The translations under genes and the position numbers were made by a program. This document shows positions 15,133 to 24,033 of a DNA stretch of 43,181 bases, piece by piece. Origin of the DNA: Phaeobacter sp. 11ANDIMAR09 (GTDB taxonomy: Bacteria; Pseudomonadota; Alphaproteobacteria; Rhodobacterales; Rhodobacteraceae); assembly GCF_001294455.1 (NCBI RefSeq), contig NZ_LIKT01000031.1, positions 1-43,181 on the forward strand. Direction: 5' to 3'. Below the pieces are notes generated by a model. That model was not told where the DNA came from. It saw only the letters and a program-made list of their open reading frames with translations, and searched no databases. The number at the start of each line of letters is the position of its first letter. Positions within the stretch are counted from its first letter, which is position 1.

Positions 15133-16278
15133 CTAGCGCGGGCCCGGGTTGGCGATGAGATCGCGAGAGATGACAAGCCGCTGAATATCGCTGGTGCCCT
15201 CATAGATCTGACTGACGCGTACATCGCGGCACAGCCGTTCGACCTGGTAATCCCGCAGGTAGCCATACCCGCCAAAGGTCTGCATCGCGGCGGAGCAGAC
15301 CTCTTCAGCCATTTCCGTTGCAAAGAGTTTCGCCATTGAGGCTTCGCGCAGCGCAGGCAGGTCTGCATCGCGACGTCGGGCGGCGTGATGGACCAACTGA
15401 CGCGCGGCTTCGACCTTGGTGGCCATATCCGCAAGACGGAAACCAACAGCTTGATGCTGGGCGATTTCCTTGCCAAAGGCTTTGCGCTCTTGGGCATAAT
15501 CGATGGCCAATTCCATCGCTTTGCGTGCCATTCCGACAGCCTGGGAGGCGATGCCGATGCGGCCTCCTTCCAGGTTTGCCAGGGCGATCTTATAGCCTTC
15601 GCCTTCGGCCCCCAGCAGATTTTCTTTGGGCACGCGCATATTCTCAAAGGACAGTTGGCAGGTGTCCGAGGAATGCAGCCCCAGTTTTTCTTCCACTCGG
15701 ACCACTTCATAGCCGGGGGTGTCGGTTTCAACGATAAAGGCGCTGATGCCCTTAGCTCCGGCCTCTTTGTCGGTCACGGCAAAAACGATGATCAGCTTGC
15801 CGTTCTTGCCGGATGAAATGAACTGTTTGGAGCCGTTCAGAACATAGTGATCACCATCGAGCACCGCAGTTGTGCGCAGCTTTGACGCATCCGATCCCGC
15901 CTGAGGCTCTGTCAGGGCAAAGCCGCCGATCCATTCCCCGCTGGCCAGTTTGGGCAGGTATTTTTCCTTTTGTGCGTCGGTTCCGTATTTCACGATCGGG
16001 CCACATCCCACGGAACTGTGCACGGATAGGATGGTGGAACAGGTGCCATCGCCAGCGGCGATTTCTTCCACCACGCTGGCATAGGTCACGGTGTCCAGTT
16101 CGATGCCGCCATAGGCCTCGGGGACAAGCATGCCCAAAAAGCCCAGATCGCCCATTTCGCTCAGCTGTTCGCGAGGGAAGGCGCCGCTGCGATCGCGCTC
16201 TTCGGCGCCGGGCCACAAACGGTCCTGGGCAAACTGAGCGGCCATGTCACGAATGGCGGTTTGGGTATCGTCAAGCAT
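15133..16278 (-). CDS. Acyl-CoA dehydrogenase
   Basis: A 381-aa flavoprotein of the short/branched-chain acyl-CoA dehydrogenase class. FAD-binding signatures are GGFALTEPQAGSDAS and the loop LNGSKQFISSG. The C-terminal domain has ERKAFGKEIAQHQAVGFRLADM and MQTFGGYGYLRDYQVERLCRD, ending with the catalytic glutamate in QIYEGTSDIQRLV. The start at ATG 16278 is chosen for the GGAGACCC just upstream; the ATG at 16308 would add ten residues with no ribosome site. The enzyme makes an alpha-beta double bond in an acyl-CoA and passes electrons to ETF. The divergent AraC-type gene 170 bases away may regulate it. The chain length or branching of the substrate is not clear. Confidence 0.88.
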   Translation of the reverse strand: MLDDTQTAIRDMAAQFAQDRLWPGAEERDRSGAFPREQLSEMGDLGFLGMLVPEAYGGIELDTVTYASVVEEIAAGDGTCSTILSVHSSVGCGPIVKYGTDAQKEKYLPKLASGEWIGGFALTEPQAGSDASKLRTTAVLDGDHYVLNGSKQFISSGKNGKLIIVFAVTDKEAGAKGISAFIVETDTPGYEVVRVEEKLGLHSSDTCQLSFENMRVPKENLLGAEGEGYKIALANLEGGRIGIASQAVGMARKAMELAIDYAQERKAFGKEIAQHQAVGFRLADMATKVEAARQLVHHAARRRDADLPALREASMAKLFATEMAEEVCSAAMQTFGGYGYLRDYQVERLCRDVRVSQIYEGTSDIQRLVISRDLIANPGPR

Positions 16279-16448
16279 CTTGGGTCTCCTGTCTGCCTGG
16301 GAGGGCATGTCAAATCCTTACCTGCGCGCGCTGAGGCGAGGTGCAGGCCCTAGCCTCAGCTGAATCCGGGTAGGTTCACGCAGGAGTGTAGTGTTGAAAT
16401 CAATTGCAGACGATGCCAGTTTGTTTCAAATAGCTGACAGGAAATACC

Positions 16449-17435
16449 ATGTCTGAGGTTGCCACCATCCCGCCTGCCTTTGTGAATGAGGCGATCGAGT
16501 CCGGGCGCATGGCCGGGGTGGACATGAGCGCATTGCTTAGACGGCTCGGCATACCAAACGATGATCTGCAACAATTGACAGCAGCGCAATTTGGCCAGAT
16601 CTGGCTGGAGCTGTCCTTTTGCATGCAGGATGAGTTCTTTGGGCTAGCTGCGCGGCCAATGCGCCCCGGTAGTTTTACCATGCTGGGCCATGCCACCCGC
16701 CATGCACCCAATCTGGAAGTGGCCATGGCGCGGGCGCTGCGGTTTTTGACCCTTATTCTGGAAGACCCGGCCGGCCAATTGCGCATCGAGGGCCGACAGG
16801 CCACTGTGGTGCTGTCGGAACAGGGACCGGCAAAATCAGCCTATTCTTACCGGTTGTATTTCACCATTCTGCATGCGCTGAATTGCTGGCTGATTGGCAC
16901 ACGTATTCCCATACGCCAAATTCAGTTTCCCTGTGCTGAACCTGCCTGGACCAACGATTATGGCGACTTTTTTGGTGTCCCTGTTCAGTTTGAGGCCGCC
17001 TGCGCCCAGATGACCATCGAGCGCAAATATCTGCGAAAACCGATCAACAGGTCCGATCGCGCGCTCAAGCGGTTCCTGAAATCCGCGCCCACCTCCTTTT
17101 TGACCGGGTATCGTCACGGTGATGGCATCAAGGCACAGATCGTCGAAGAGCTGTCGACAGGCACAATCGAGGCCTGGGGCAATATTGACGAGATGGCGCA
17201 AAAGCTGGGTATGTCGACGTCGACCCTGCATCGCAGGCTGAAAGACGAAGGTCAGAGTTTTGGCGAGATCAAGGAAGAGCGCCGCCGCAACCTGGCGATC
17301 TCGCTCCTCAAAAAAACCGATCTGCCGATTGCCGAGATCGCTCGCCAGGTTGGCTATGCGGAGCCAAGCGCGTTCTTCCGCGCCTTCAATCGCTGGTTTG
17401 GTGTGACACCGAATTCAATCCGCAGTCGCGGCTGA
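16449..17435 (+). CDS. AraC-family transcriptional regulator (arabinose-binding-like N terminus)
   Basis: A 328-aa regulator. Residues about 10-200 form the N-terminal sensor domain seen in OruR/ArgR-like AraC proteins, starting GVDMSALLRRLGIPNDDLQQ. The C-terminal 90 residues hold two helix-turn-helix units: MAQKLGMSTSTLHRRLKDEG and then LPIAEIARQVGYAEPSAFFR, ending with the AraC signature RAFNRWFGVTPNSIR. It is divergent from the acyl-CoA dehydrogenase gene, so it likely activates that gene in response to a fatty or branched acyl compound. That target is inference from position only. Confidence 0.88.
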   Translation: MSEVATIPPAFVNEAIESGRMAGVDMSALLRRLGIPNDDLQQLTAAQFGQIWLELSFCMQDEFFGLAARPMRPGSFTMLGHATRHAPNLEVAMARALRFLTLILEDPAGQLRIEGRQATVVLSEQGPAKSAYSYRLYFTILHALNCWLIGTRIPIRQIQFPCAEPAWTNDYGDFFGVPVQFEAACAQMTIERKYLRKPINRSDRALKRFLKSAPTSFLTGYRHGDGIKAQIVEELSTGTIEAWGNIDEMAQKLGMSTSTLHRRLKDEGQSFGEIKEERRRNLAISLLKKTDLPIAEIARQVGYAEPSAFFRAFNRWFGVTPNSIRSRG

Positions 17436-17661
17436 TCTCTTGGACAGTCGGGCAGAGATATGCGCCCCTGACCGATCTGTCAGTCTAGGGGCTGGGGGCT
17501 CCTGCAGGCGCCTGTCACGGTATTGAGAGGCTGCGCCAAAAGCCGCGCTGCAGGCTGCAGCAGGAGTTAAAGCAAACGTGACTCGCGCCGCCCCGTCGAC
17601 GGCTGTCATAGTGAACGGGCTGAAACTGTGGTGTTCAGCCTGGCACTCAAGGAACGCGATT

Positions 17662-19044
17662 ATGACACGGAAACCTGTTGCATTTCGATACTCTGGCATG
17701 GTTGCGGCTCTGGCCGGCTGCGCCTTGGTCGCGGGATCTGTCGTGCAGGCGCAGACATCGGCTCTGCCCAGCTATGTCATCAGCGAATATGGATCTTCGC
17801 CGCAATCCCCCTCTGGCGCGCTTTCCCCTGCGCTGGAGGCGGCGGTTCAATCGGTTTTTGTCACCAGTATGGCCAACAGGACATGGAGAGAGGATCAGAC
17901 CGAAGCGCTGGCGCAGATCGCGGCGTCTAAGGATCCGCGCTTGGTCTGGCTGATCAGTGACCTGATGCGGTTTGTGCCGGATCCCCGTCTGAGTGCAGAG
18001 CTGTCCGGTGCCGCCTCGGAGTTGCTGGGGAAGAATTTTGGCTCTGGCAACAGTTGGGGCAAGATAACCGATCATCTGATCGCCTGGGACATCCCGGCCC
18101 CACCGGATTATCTGCAGGCCAAACGGGCAATGTTTGTCACTGTCTTTGACGGTTGGGATAGGATTTTTGTCAAAGGCGATGTGGACTGGCGGCTGGTGTC
18201 CTGGGGGGGGGTGCTGATCGATGATCGTGCCTATGACACCACCGATGAGCCCTGCAATTGCATCCCAGCGGCGGATAATCCGCCGGTGACAACTGCACAG
18301 GAGGCCAGCTGGCTCGATGATGATGACATCGTGTTTGGCATCGAGGTGAATGGAGAGTATCGCGCCTATCCCCGGCAGATTATGGAAGTGCGGGAAATGG
18401 TGAATGATACGCTTGGCGGCCGTGATCTTGGAATCCCCTATTGCACACTTTGCGGAGCCGCCCAGGCTTATTTCACCGATCAATTGCCGATTGGGGTGGA
18501 TCGACCGATCCTGCGAACCTCGGGGCTTTTGAGCCGGTCCAACAAGGTGATGTACGATCTGAATACTTATTCAGTCTTTGACACCTTTCGCGGAGAGGCT
18601 CTGACGGGGCCGCTGGCGGAGAAGGGGCTGACGTTGGCCCAGGCCAATGTCATTACCAGTGATTGGGGCAGCTGGAAGGCGGCGCATCCTGAAACAACCG
18701 TATTGGCCGAAGAGCTGGCGCTGGGGCGCGATCCTGATTTTCGCAATGGTCGGGATGCAAACGGTCCGATCTTTCCCGTCGGCGATGTTGATCCGCGCTT
18801 GCCGATCCATGAGGATATCATTGGGGTGATCACAGGCAGCGGCCAGCCGGTGGCTTTTCAGCGCAGTGCCGCGCTGGTCGCGCTGCGCCAGGGCGCTAGC
18901 ATTTCGGTTGGGGATATTCAATTGGAATTGGATGCGGGTGGTATCAAGGCGGTGGATGCCAAGGGGGCAGGGGTCGGAAGCCATCAGGCTTTTTGGTTTG
19001 CCTGGTCACAATTCCATCCGCAGACAACGCTTTGGCCGGAATAG
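17662..19044 (+). CDS. Exported DUF3179 family protein
   Basis: A 460-aa protein with a Sec-type signal: a short basic start (MTRKPVAFRYSG), a hydrophobic core and VQAQ as a likely cleavage site near residue 31. The DUF3179 part has DDDDIVFGIEVNGEYRAYP, then GIPYCTLCGAAQAY with a CxxC pair, LRTSGLLSRSNKVMYDLNTY and SVFDTFRGEALTGPL, and ends in AFWFAWSQFHPQT. The start is set at ATG 17662 because AAGGA precedes it and the signal peptide then begins correctly. DUF3179 has no firmly established activity; the CxxC suggests redox or metal binding. It ends at a terminator shared with the convergent glycosyltransferase gene. Confidence 0.82.
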   Translation: MTRKPVAFRYSGMVAALAGCALVAGSVVQAQTSALPSYVISEYGSSPQSPSGALSPALEAAVQSVFVTSMANRTWREDQTEALAQIAASKDPRLVWLISDLMRFVPDPRLSAELSGAASELLGKNFGSGNSWGKITDHLIAWDIPAPPDYLQAKRAMFVTVFDGWDRIFVKGDVDWRLVSWGGVLIDDRAYDTTDEPCNCIPAADNPPVTTAQEASWLDDDDIVFGIEVNGEYRAYPRQIMEVREMVNDTLGGRDLGIPYCTLCGAAQAYFTDQLPIGVDRPILRTSGLLSRSNKVMYDLNTYSVFDTFRGEALTGPLAEKGLTLAQANVITSDWGSWKAAHPETTVLAEELALGRDPDFRNGRDANGPIFPVGDVDPRLPIHEDIIGVITGSGQPVAFQRSAALVALRQGASISVGDIQLELDAGGIKAVDAKGAGVGSHQAFWFAWSQFHPQTTLWPE

Positions 19045-19076
19045 GCATAAGCAGAAAGGCTTAAAAATATGGATCG

Positions 19077-19111
19077 AAAAAAGGGCTCATGCGCAGGGCG
19101 ATGCCCTGCGC
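19077..19111. terminator. Bidirectional terminator between convergent genes
   Basis: Perfect 9-bp stem GCGCAGGGC / GCCCTGCGC (19091-19099 and 19103-19111) with a 3-base loop. Downstream on the plus strand comes CTGCTTTTG. On the minus strand a run of six T (A-run at 19077-19082) lies a few bases beyond. It sits between the DUF3179 gene and the convergent TPR glycosyltransferase gene. Confidence 0.65.
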
Positions 19112-19121
19112 CTGCTTTTGA

Positions 19122-21347
19122 TCAGGGGGCCAAATGGGGCTGGGCATGCGATGCCACGGGCGGAACCGCATGCGGAATATACAGATCTGCGCTGGTCGAC
19201 TCCGAGACCTCCAGATGGGCGGGGGGCAGCCCCTGCAGGTAGCGCGCATAGGCCATGTCAAAGCCCTGTTCCAGAGATCGGGTGAACCCCTTGGTATCAA
19301 ACAGAGGGGTCGAAGTTCGATTGCGCTGCAGCTTGCCGCGTAGAGAGGCCAGCGCGTCCGGATCCGAGGCCAGTTCCAGTGCGCGTGCCTCATAGTTGGC
19401 GGCGGATTTGGCGATCAGTTCCGGCAGTCCCATCGCGCTGACCAGGCTGGCGCCAACCCGAGAGGCAAATTGGCGCCCCGGTAGGGTCAGCACAGGCACG
19501 CCTGCCCACAGCGCGTCGCTGGCAGTTGTATGGGCGTTGACCACAAAGGTATCGAGAAACAGATCGGCGACCTGGTGGCGCGCGAGGTGATCTTCTTGGG
19601 CGACGCGGGGCGCAAAAATCAAACGGTCAGGGTTCTGCCCGCGTTTGGCCGCCTCTTTGCGCAGATTTGCTTTGGAGGTTTCGCTGCAATCCAGCAGCCA
19701 GAGCACGCTGTCTTCAACCTGATCCAGCAAGCGCATCCAGATGTCGAATTCCACAGGCGTGATTTTGTAGCTGCTGTTGAAGCAGCAGAACACAAATCCA
19801 TTGTCGGGCAGGCCGCAGTCCTTGCGGGTGTATTGGCGACCTGACAGGGCCCGCTTGTCATCATTGACCTGATAACTATGCGGCAGGCGCAGCAGATGTT
19901 CTTCAAAATAGCGCTCGCTGCCAGAGGGGCAGGTGACATGGTCGCCAATTAAGTAATCTATGGCGGTACTGCCCAGGGTGGCGGGAAAGCCGAGATAGGA
20001 CATATGCAGCGAGGCCAGACGGTTGGCAAACAGCGGTGTTCGGTTTTCTCCGGTAAAGCCTTTTAGGTCGACTGCGATATCCAGGCTGTCCTGTTTGGCC
20101 AGGGCCGTTGCCTCGGCGTCGGAAAGCTGGCTGATGTCCTTGAAGCTGGTGACCGCCTGACGGACCCGGGCGCGCATCGCGTCTTCGGGCGCTTTGTCAT
20201 AGGAATAGGCAATGATGTCGAACCGGCTTTGATCATGAGCTTCAAACAGCCCGGCCATCAGTCGCATGGTTGCATGATCGTGGAAATCAGAGGAGAAATA
20301 CCCAATCCGAAGCCGCTCGGGCCGGTCTGCTCCCTGCTGTTCACCGGAAAGGGCGCGCGCAGGCTCTACCTTGGGCAGGGCTGCATTTGCATAGGCTTGA
20401 ATGCGCAGACGCAACAGGTCTGGATTATCCTCAAAGGTGAGAGAGGCAAAAGGCGAGCAGGGCTTGCCGGTGAGGCCAAGCTGACGGCGGGCCTGCTGAT
20501 ATTCATCCAGCCAGTTCCAGTCATTCAAATGCGCTTGGGCGTGCAGCTTGTCGGCGCGGGTGCGATCATCGCCGGGGGTTTCTTCCAGCATGGCTTCAAA
20601 GCGCAGGATTGCGGCCTCTTTTTCGCCGTCCAGAGATTGCAGTTGCGCCAGATTATACTGGGCACTGGCCAGATCCGGGGCGAGCACGGTGGCCCGTTCC
20701 AGCAGGGCTTTGGCTTGAACCATCTGACCAGTCTTCAGCAGAATATTGCTGTAGTTGAAGAGGAACACTGGATTCTCTGGCTCCAGCTCGACAGCCCGTT
20801 TCAACAGAGGTTCTGCCGCGCTCAGGCGCCCCAGCCCAACCAGGGTGTTTGCCTTGTTGCTGAGAGCGTTGAGGTTATCTGCGTCCAGAGACAGGGCCTT
20901 GTTATACAGCGCAAGGGCGTTGTCAGGGCGCCCCTGGGCATGATGGACCTCTCCCATGGCGGCAAAGGTCGAAGGGTCCTTGGGGTTCAGCTCGCAGGCC
21001 TTATTCAGGCATGTTGCCGCTTCGTCGAGATTGTTTGACTTCAGGTGGCATTTGCCAAGGGTGTTCCACAGGAAATGGGATCTTCTATGATGATTGAGAA
21101 GCGCGGCGCAGGTGGTGGCGACCTGGGCATAGTTGCCAGCACTGAAACTGTCTGCGAGCGTTTTTTGCTGTTCCAAAGTTGGGTTCAGGTCCCGCTGTAT
21201 ATCCGTTTGCAGGGCGTTTAAGGCAGCCTGAGCGCGGGTGTTTCTCGGAAACTTAGCGAGGATATCGCGGTAGATGCTGGCCGCGTCCTCATGCTTGTCT
21301 TTCCGTTCCAGTCGGTTTGCTTTGTTCATGGATGCAGCGATATTCAT
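19122..21347 (-). CDS. TPR-containing O-glycosyltransferase, SPINDLY/OGT type (GT41)
   Basis: A 741-aa soluble protein. Residues about 1-260 are tandem TPR repeats (for example CHLKSNNLDEAATCLNKACE and ALYNKALSLDADNLNALSNK). From about residue 340 comes the GT41 catalytic region: RIGYFSSDFHDHATMRLM with the conserved HxxHA-like histidines, DIAVDLKGFTGENR, MSYLGFPATLGSTAIDYLIG, then VFCCFNSSYKITPVEFDIWM whose lysine contacts the donor in OGT, and GVPVLTLPG. Members transfer sugars from nucleotide donors to Ser/Thr of proteins; bacterial ones often modify flagellin or other surface proteins. The gene is divergent from the GSCFA/SGNH pair across 259 bases. The acceptor cannot be inferred. Confidence 0.87.
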   Translation of the reverse strand: MNIAASMNKANRLERKDKHEDAASIYRDILAKFPRNTRAQAALNALQTDIQRDLNPTLEQQKTLADSFSAGNYAQVATTCAALLNHHRRSHFLWNTLGKCHLKSNNLDEAATCLNKACELNPKDPSTFAAMGEVHHAQGRPDNALALYNKALSLDADNLNALSNKANTLVGLGRLSAAEPLLKRAVELEPENPVFLFNYSNILLKTGQMVQAKALLERATVLAPDLASAQYNLAQLQSLDGEKEAAILRFEAMLEETPGDDRTRADKLHAQAHLNDWNWLDEYQQARRQLGLTGKPCSPFASLTFEDNPDLLRLRIQAYANAALPKVEPARALSGEQQGADRPERLRIGYFSSDFHDHATMRLMAGLFEAHDQSRFDIIAYSYDKAPEDAMRARVRQAVTSFKDISQLSDAEATALAKQDSLDIAVDLKGFTGENRTPLFANRLASLHMSYLGFPATLGSTAIDYLIGDHVTCPSGSERYFEEHLLRLPHSYQVNDDKRALSGRQYTRKDCGLPDNGFVFCCFNSSYKITPVEFDIWMRLLDQVEDSVLWLLDCSETSKANLRKEAAKRGQNPDRLIFAPRVAQEDHLARHQVADLFLDTFVVNAHTTASDALWAGVPVLTLPGRQFASRVGASLVSAMGLPELIAKSAANYEARALELASDPDALASLRGKLQRNRTSTPLFDTKGFTRSLEQGFDMAYARYLQGLPPAHLEVSESTSADLYIPHAVPPVASHAQPHLAP

Positions 21348-21606
21348 GGAATCCTATCTCATAGTAACGCAACGGGCGGCGGGTCATCTTTCTGAGACCT
21401 GAAAACCGCGGTTCTCCATGGATATCCCGAGTGAATTAAAATTGAGTTTCGACAAATTGAAAGATTCTACGGATAGGAAAAAGCAGACCTTTTTGTAGCG
21501 GGATTGAGTGATTTGAGGGCCGCGCACATGGGTTTCCTCGCGCAAGGCAATTGTTTTCCCGTCACAGCCCGCCTAGGCTGACAGAAACAAAAACAGGCAT
21601 GAGCAG

Positions 21607-22689
21607 ATGAGCGAGCAACACCCAAACCCCTATATCGGGTTGCCGGAAACGGCCTTTTGGAAAACGGCTGTGGCTGCGAAGAACCCGCTGCAGATTTCGC
21701 AGCTATGGCAGCCAAAGTTCCCGGTCGCACGCAAGCACAGGGTCATCACTGCCGGCTCTTGTTTTGCGCAGCATTTCAGTCGTGCCCTGGTCGCGCGCGG
21801 CTACGGATGGCTGGATGCCGAACCCGCGCCCAAACTGCTCACTGAAGAACAGGCGCAGGACTTCAACTATGGGATCTTTTCCTTCCGGACTGGCAATATC
21901 TATACGGCCAGAATGCTTCTGCAATGGCTGAGCTACGCCTTTGAACTCGAAGAGCCGCCTGTGGAAGGGTGGCAGAACGAGGGACGTTTTTACGACCCGT
22001 TGCGTCCGGGGATCGAGCCCAATGGCTTTGCTGATATGGACGATCTGTTGGCGTCGCGCAGGGCGGTACTCGCTGCGATCCGCAGGGCGGTTCTAGAGGC
22101 GGATGTCTTTGTTTTTACCATGGGATTGACGGAATGCTGGCGCCACCGCGATAGCGGTCTGGAATTCGCCATGTGCCCCGGGACGCTGGCAGGCAGCTTT
22201 GATCCGGAACAGCATGAGTTCGTCAATCAGCGGTTTGTGGGCATTCGCCGCGACATGCGGGCGGCTTTGAAAATCCTGCAAGATGCCAATCCCAAACTGA
22301 AAATACTGCTGACGGTCTCGCCTGTGCCGCTGACGGCGACGGCAACGGGCGGGCATGTGCTGACGGCGACCTCTCATTCCAAATCGGTTCTGCGGGCCGT
22401 GGCAGGCGAGCTGGCGGCAGAGTTCAAGGATGTGGACTATTTCCCCTCCTATGAAATCATTACCCACCCGGCCTATCGCGGCATGTTCTATGCGCCCAAC
22501 CAGCGCAGCGTTGTGCCGCAGGGCGTCAACCATGTGATGGAGAGCTTTTTTGCCTGCCAATTTGAGGCCTTTCCCTGGTTGGCCCGACAGGCCAAGCGCG
22601 AGGGGCAGAAACAGGCCGGGGGCAAGGCCCCCAGTGCCAGCGCCCGTGCGGTGAAATGCGATGAGGAGTTCCTCGATGCCTTTGGCTAA
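21607..22689 (+). CDS. GSCFA domain protein
   Basis: A 360-aa protein with the signature that names the family, ITAGSCFAQHFSRAL, near residue 50. Further family blocks are YGIFSFRTGNIYTARMLLQW, FVFTMGLTECWRH, ILLTVSPVPLTATATGGHVL and YFPSYEIITHPAYRGMFYAP. GSCFA proteins are related to SGNH-fold hydrolases, with the Ser in GSC as putative nucleophile, but their substrates are not established. The end overlaps the next gene by 14 bases, so the two are co-translated. With the SPINDLY-type glycosyltransferase across the divergent spacer this suggests glycan or glycoprotein handling. No signal peptide is seen, so a cytoplasmic place is likely. Confidence 0.85.
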   Translation: MSEQHPNPYIGLPETAFWKTAVAAKNPLQISQLWQPKFPVARKHRVITAGSCFAQHFSRALVARGYGWLDAEPAPKLLTEEQAQDFNYGIFSFRTGNIYTARMLLQWLSYAFELEEPPVEGWQNEGRFYDPLRPGIEPNGFADMDDLLASRRAVLAAIRRAVLEADVFVFTMGLTECWRHRDSGLEFAMCPGTLAGSFDPEQHEFVNQRFVGIRRDMRAALKILQDANPKLKILLTVSPVPLTATATGGHVLTATSHSKSVLRAVAGELAAEFKDVDYFPSYEIITHPAYRGMFYAPNQRSVVPQGVNHVMESFFACQFEAFPWLARQAKREGQKQAGGKAPSASARAVKCDEEFLDAFG

Positions 22690-23467
22690 ACCCACCGTCT
22701 CAAAAAAGAGCAAGACCGCCAGCCGCGCCTCGTCGGCCGCGCGGCTGCGGTTCTGTGTCTTTGGCGACAGCCACATTGCCTGCGTCAAACATGCCCTGGA
22801 TCAGGGGCTTCTGGACCTGGCGGGCGTCGATCTCGAGTTCTGGGGCGCGCCGGGGCCTCGGTTTCGCGATTTGCATCTCGAAGAGGGGCGCTTTGTCGTC
22901 ACCAGTGACGGAGCGCGCGAGCAGCTGGCCAAGATCAACCCGGAGCGTAGCTCCGGGTTGGGGCCGGAAGAGTTTGATGGGTTTTTGTTTATTGGCTGCA
23001 GGCTGCGCGCCTCTGAATATCTGGTGCCGATGCTGGCCAGCGTGCCGGGGGCGCCCGGGTATTTGAGCCAGGCCGTGCGCGATCTGATGTTGCCGCGTTG
23101 GCTGGAAAGCTGCCGTTGGTATCGCGCGGCTCGCGAATTTGCCAAACAGCGCCCGGTTTTCTTTTCCCCGGCGGGTTTTTTGAATGATGAGATCGTCAGC
23201 GAAGCGGAGGTCGCCCGCAGCGTCAATACTGCGGCAACCGCAGCAGAGCGGGAGGCGCTTTGGGCGCAAATCGCCGAAGCTATGCAGCGCGACAATATCC
23301 AGCTGATCCGCCAGCCAGAGGAGACGGTGACTCGTGGCGGCTTGACCTGTGCCGCCTTTGCAACTGATCTGGGCGATCAGGGCGACGACAGCGTGCATAA
23401 GAATGGCGCCTATGGGGCCTTGATCCTGCACCAGGCGCTGGCCGAGATGCGCGCCTTGCAGAAATAA
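22676..23467 (+). CDS. SGNH-hydrolase-like protein of unknown function
   Basis: A 263-aa protein. Near residue 30 it has CVFGDSHIACVKHAL, an SGNH-like nucleophile motif (GDS). Toward the C terminus GDDSVHKNGAYGALILHQAL provides a D-x-x-H pair as in the SGNH catalytic dyad. The middle has no motif I recognise. The ATG at 22676 is chosen because GAGGAG lies about 7 bases upstream. It overlaps the GSCFA gene stop by 14 bases. A basic, serine-rich start (KKSKTASRASSAARLR) is not a signal peptide. Together with its partner it could act on an acylated or glycosylated product, but the reaction is unknown. Confidence 0.7.
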   Translation: MPLAKPTVSKKSKTASRASSAARLRFCVFGDSHIACVKHALDQGLLDLAGVDLEFWGAPGPRFRDLHLEEGRFVVTSDGAREQLAKINPERSSGLGPEEFDGFLFIGCRLRASEYLVPMLASVPGAPGYLSQAVRDLMLPRWLESCRWYRAAREFAKQRPVFFSPAGFLNDEIVSEAEVARSVNTAATAAEREALWAQIAEAMQRDNIQLIRQPEETVTRGGLTCAAFATDLGDQGDDSVHKNGAYGALILHQALAEMRALQK

Positions 23468-23539
23468 CCCTGGGGCTTGAAATTGGGCTCTGTTGGCGTT
23501 AAATGCCGCAGACCCTGCTAGCAGAGAGACACTAAGGCA

Positions 23540-23737
23540 ATGGCCACACTCAATCCCGTTCAGTTCATCCAGCAAGTTCGCGCCGAGGTGAGCAAGGTCG
23601 TTTGGCCTACCCGCCGCGAAGTTCTGCTGACCACCGTCATGGTTTTCATCATGGCAGCCCTTACAGCCGTGTTCTTTGCTCTGGTTGATCTTTTGATCCG
23701 CTTTGGCTTGCAGGGCATTCTGGGCATGTTTGGCTAG
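23540..23737 (+). CDS. secE: Preprotein translocase subunit SecE
   Basis: A 65-aa single-helix form of SecE, the length usual in alphaproteobacteria. The conserved amphipathic stretch QQVRAEVSKVVWPTRREVLL precedes one transmembrane helix (about residues 31-53). SecE clamps SecY in the Sec translocon. It follows the SGNH-like gene by 72 bases, with no tRNA-Trp in the gap, and is separated from nusG by a 296-base spacer holding a terminator-like hairpin. Confidence 0.93.
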   Translation: MATLNPVQFIQQVRAEVSKVVWPTRREVLLTTVMVFIMAALTAVFFALVDLLIRFGLQGILGMFG

Positions 23738-23898
23738 GCAGTCCCTTGGGAGGCGCGGCTTGGTTTGCTTTGCCAGCCATCGCGAGATCCAGGATTTGCT
23801 GAGCATCCAGGTTGTGGGCCTTTAGGGGCGCACAAATCCCTTCCAGGCTCTTGATCTTGCCCCCATTGGCGGGTAGTTGAGCCGGAACCTCTGATGTG

Positions 23899-23932
23899 GG
23901 CGCGCGGCGATTCGTGTTGCGCGCCGATTTTT
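23899..23932 (+). terminator. Terminator-like hairpin between secE and nusG
   Basis: GGCGCGC (23899-23905) pairs with GCGCGCC (23919-23925), loop 13 bases, followed after GA by five T. It suggests secE and nusG are at least partly separate transcripts, with a nusG promoter in the following 100 bases. Confidence 0.55.
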
Positions 23933-24033
23933 GTTAAGCCACTCTATGTGCTTGCAATGGTTCACGTTGGAAATTCTAACTCACTGGTGGCGCAGATACT
24001 CTCTCGCCCGGTAAAACAAGGACGGTCAGGTTC

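Noticed and set aside
23468-23539. tRNA-Trp expected before secE
   Set aside because: The 72-base gap has no cloverleaf, no CCA anticodon loop and no T-loop consensus. No other tRNA was found in the window's gaps by eye.
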